Source: Verrucomicrobiota bacterium (GTDB taxonomy: Bacteria > Verrucomicrobiota > Verrucomicrobiia > Limisphaerales > JADJPG01). From it: 64,000 bases of DNA. Below, piece by piece: positions 61,777-64,000 of the stretch (positions within the stretch are counted from its first letter, which is position 1; each line of letters begins with the position of its first letter). The stretch spans positions 14,514 to 78,513 of the forward strand of contig JADJPG010000103.1 in assembly GCA_016713365.1 (NCBI GenBank), in the 5' to 3' direction. The notes beneath the pieces were generated by a model. The model did not search any database. It worked only from the letters and a program-made list of their open reading frames with translations, and had not been told where the DNA came from. The position numbers were made by a program, and so were the translations under genes.

Positions 61777-64000
61777 TTAGAAATACCACTTCAAGCTCGC
61801 CACCAGCGTGCGTTCACGCGGCAGCTCGTTGTAGAGCGTCAGCGGGTTCAACCGGTAATTCTGATCGCTGAGATTGAGCACGCCGATCCGCGCCTCCGCC
61901 CGCCGTTGATAGAAGCGATAGCCAACGTGAACGTTGTATTGCCAGAAGTCATCTCCCGGAATGTCCGGTGTGTAGCCTTGATTCGATTGCTGCGACCACA
62001 CGGTATTGAACTGCGCGAAGAATCCGCAGCGATGATGGTAGATCGCGTAAAGATTCACCTGGTGCAGGTAGCTGGAGAGATCTTCGAAACCGGTGGTGCC
62101 TGTCGTATCCGGCGGCAGATCCGGGAAGCGCCCGTCCAGTTCGGAATGGGTCAGCTTGTAGCGAACGCCCAGCGCCCATTCCCTGCCCAGCAGCTGATTG
62201 ACCGAGACCAGCAGCGAGTTCTCGGTGTAGTCGAGCGACTGCCGGGTGCTCGAAGGAGAATCCGCAGCCGGAGTATTCACGTCGCTGTTGGTGAAGACGC
62301 CGACCGTTCGGGTGGCGTCGGAGTTCAGCGATTGTCCTTCCACGAGGAAATAGGTTCCCGACGACGAGATCGCGTGGTCGACTCCCAAGCCATACGTTTC
62401 GAAACTCGTTCCCGGGACCAGACCGATCACAGACTCCGGAATCAAGCTGCGGAACGACTGGTTGAATCCGGCAATCTGGGTCGGCTCGAGGCGCACGCTC
62501 GAATCAAAGAACACACCGCCCAGCGACTGCGCGTAATACGAACGGAGATGAGTGTTCTTGGTCGGGGACCAGATTAGTCCAGCCTTGGGCGAAAACTGAT
62601 CCTCGCTCGTCTCACGCCCCTCGATGGGCGACGTATCGACGTTGCGCGGATACGACAGGCGATCGTAACTGACGCCGGCGGTGAGTTGCAGCCCGTCGAC
62701 GATTTGCCAGGTCTCGTAGCCGTAGGCGCTGATGCGATCGAGGCGGGTTTCCACGTCGCGAGAGAACAATTCCGTGGGCGTCGGAGCCAGCAGCGGCTGA
62801 TGTTCGAGCTCATTGGAGGCATCCGTCCAGCCGGCTTGGTATCGCGCGCCGACCACCAACGTCTGCCGCGGCGTCTGCCAGATGTGCTGCAATTCTGCCG
62901 AGTAAGCCTCGATCTCGCTGCGGTAATCGACCGCCGTCAGATTCGGCACGGTGCGCAGCACGCGATTCGTCGTCGTGGTGAACGGCACGACAAACGTCCG
63001 GTAATACAAGACCGCGGGCGAAGAGTCGTCGACCGTGGAATCCTGAAGAGTAAATGTGTCATCGAAGCGACCGCCGAGAAACAACGTGTGACTGCCCGGC
63101 GACCATTCGCGGTGATATCCGACGAGGAGATTGGGTTCCTGCTTTTCCGTGACCCTGAGCGCGAGACTCGGCGTGGGCACACCGGAAAGCCGCCGGTCGT
63201 GATTGTAATACTGCGCCACATCGCCGGACTCCAATTCGAACCGGCTCACCTGGAAGAACAGCCCGTCCTGCGCCGTTAACTGGTGTTTGAAACGAACGGA
63301 AAGATCGAGCTGCTCCAGATCGTTGTTCGGTCGCTGGCCGTTCTCCGTCCGGTAATACGCATCGAAGGCAAAGCTGCTCGCGCCGAACACTCCGTAGTGA
63401 GAGCCGCGCTGCACCCAGTCGCCGCTGCTGAAATATTCCGTGCTGGAGAACAGACCGAATCGATCGCGATCGAAGAACTGCGAGTATTCCTGCTGCGAAA
63501 CATTCTGCGACAACGTGCCGGCACCCGGAGGCGCCAGCAACTGAGCGACGAGCAGTTCGCTGAACGCCGGCGTCTCGTAGCGAAGATTGATCAACTTCGG
63601 ATCGCGCATCGCGTCGTAGCTGTTGGCGAGGAAGAGATGTGCCGAGTGATTGCCGTAGTCGAGATTCACCGCCCGCGCAGCCTCCTGCACGCTGATCTCG
63701 GTCATCCCCACGTCGCGGTAAATCGCCGCGAGGTTCGCGCTGCGCACGGCCTGATCTTGATCGAGCAACAACCGCGAGCGGAACAGGCTCCGGTTATCGT
63801 TCAGCGCCTTGGATTTCTCCAGCGCACCCACGGCTTCGTTGATGCGATTCTGCTGCTCGTTCAACAGCGCTGTGTAGAGCCAGCCGGTGGGATCGTTCGG
63901 ATCCAACTTTCGCGCCAAGGCCAGATCCTTCTCCGCCCGCGCGGTGTCGCGAGTGTGACTGAAGGCCTTGCCCAAGTAGCTGCGGAGGATGGCACGTTGC
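61777..64000 (-). CDS. TPR/TonB-receptor-like outer-membrane beta-barrel protein, 5' end outside window
   Basis: The frame is open at the right edge (QRAILRSYLGKAFSHTRDTA), so the start lies beyond it. The N-terminal part is a TPR region (KDLALARKLDPNDPTGWLYT, then NEAVGALEKSKAL and VQEAARAVNLDYGNHSAHLF). From about residue 200 a long series of amphipathic strands follows (FQVSRFELESGDVAQYY, TLVVGARYQAGWTD, LGVRYKLTHSEL), ending in the aromatic LVASLKWYF, the outer-membrane insertion signal. No plug domain is visible. The stop codon abuts the CHASE2 cyclase start, an arrangement that suggests a common signalling function with the cyclase. Confidence 0.75.
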   Translation of the reverse strand, partial: QRAILRSYLGKAFSHTRDTARAEKDLALARKLDPNDPTGWLYTALLNEQQNRINEAVGALEKSKALNDNRSLFRSRLLLDQDQAVRSANLAAIYRDVGMTEISVQEAARAVNLDYGNHSAHLFLANSYDAMRDPKLINLRYETPAFSELLVAQLLAPPGAGTLSQNVSQQEYSQFFDRDRFGLFSSTEYFSSGDWVQRGSHYGVFGASSFAFDAYYRTENGQRPNNDLEQLDLSVRFKHQLTAQDGLFFQVSRFELESGDVAQYYNHDRRLSGVPTPSLALRVTEKQEPNLLVGYHREWSPGSHTLFLGGRFDDTFTLQDSTVDDSSPAVLYYRTFVVPFTTTTNRVLRTVPNLTAVDYRSEIEAYSAELQHIWQTPRQTLVVGARYQAGWTDASNELEHQPLLAPTPTELFSRDVETRLDRISAYGYETWQIVDGLQLTAGVSYDRLSYPRNVDTSPIEGRETSEDQFSPKAGLIWSPTKNTHLRSYYAQSLGGVFFDSSVRLEPTQIAGFNQSFRSLIPESVIGLVPGTSFETYGLGVDHAISSSGTYFLVEGQSLNSDATRTVGVFTNSDVNTPAADSPSSTRQSLDYTENSLLVSVNQLLGREWALGVRYKLTHSELDGRFPDLPPDTTGTTGFEDLSSYLHQVNLYAIYHHRCGFFAQFNTVWSQQSNQGYTPDIPGDDFWQYNVHVGYRFYQRRAEARIGVLNLSDQNYRLNPLTLYNELPRERTLVASLKWYF

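Overview
The window looks like a chromosomal segment of a GC-rich member of the Verrucomicrobiota, probably a Pedosphaera/Limisphaerales-type soil or freshwater lineage. This is inference from gene content. The indicators are tandem DUF1080 and DUF1592/DUF1552 'planctomycete-type' proteins, two exosortase sorting signals (VPDSG-CTERM and PEP-CTERM), Tat-exported Gfo/Idh/MocA oxidoreductases, a giant Ig/beta-helix surface protein and GYF/DUF4328, DUF3592 and DUF4404 proteins. I found no rRNA, tRNA, CRISPR array, intact insertion sequence or prophage.

Layout. 1-2.4 kb: end of a ZIP metal transporter, a small unknown gene and a two-gene unknown operon. 2.5-9.3 kb: a co-directional envelope block (DUF1080 protein, NHL-repeat protein, PBP4-type DD-peptidase, LptF/G-type permease, two ABC-2 permeases) that ends at a hairpin facing secA. 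9.4-15.7 kb: secA, a DUF1826-like protein and a GH71/99-like secreted protein. 15.7-19 kb: divergent oxyR/katG with a recognisable OxyR operator between them. 19.2-25.1 kb: DUF1592 haem protein, VPDSG-CTERM protein, DUF1552 protein and a thioredoxin/cytochrome/PDZ protein. 25.3-30 kb: a membrane protein, a histidine kinase, and convergent nagA and nagB for amino-sugar catabolism, separated by a suspect G/C-homopolymer block. 30.2-33.7 kb: glnS followed by two small accessory segments (a wrecked zeta-toxin-like/antitoxin pair and a PEP-CTERM gene), each closed by another copy of the glnS 3' end. This is the most unusual part of the window. 33.8-39.6 kb: uvrA and a TPR protein in one operon, each carrying a short palindromic repeat inside the coding sequence. 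39.8-52.6 kb: oxidoreductase, apbE, purM, a ROK kinase, tandem TMP-kinase paralogues, a DR2241-like Fe-S protein, a half-size TauE protein, a TPR protein, a methyltransferase and a transposase-like remnant. 52.9-64 kb: a glutaminase-STAS-cNMP fusion, the giant surface protein, a CHASE2 cyclase and a TPR/beta-barrel protein running off the right edge.

Sequence quality matters here. Seven genes (lptF-like, GH71/99-like, VPDSG-CTERM, nagA, uvrA twice, DUF4404, methyltransferase) are broken by what look like single-base indels, mostly in or next to short homopolymers. Each becomes a normal full-length gene when one base (two for uvrA) is added or removed. Together with about 300 bp of G/C homopolymers between nagA and nagB, this points to an uncorrected draft assembly rather than real gene decay. 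The zeta-toxin-like gene is different: it also lacks an internal segment.
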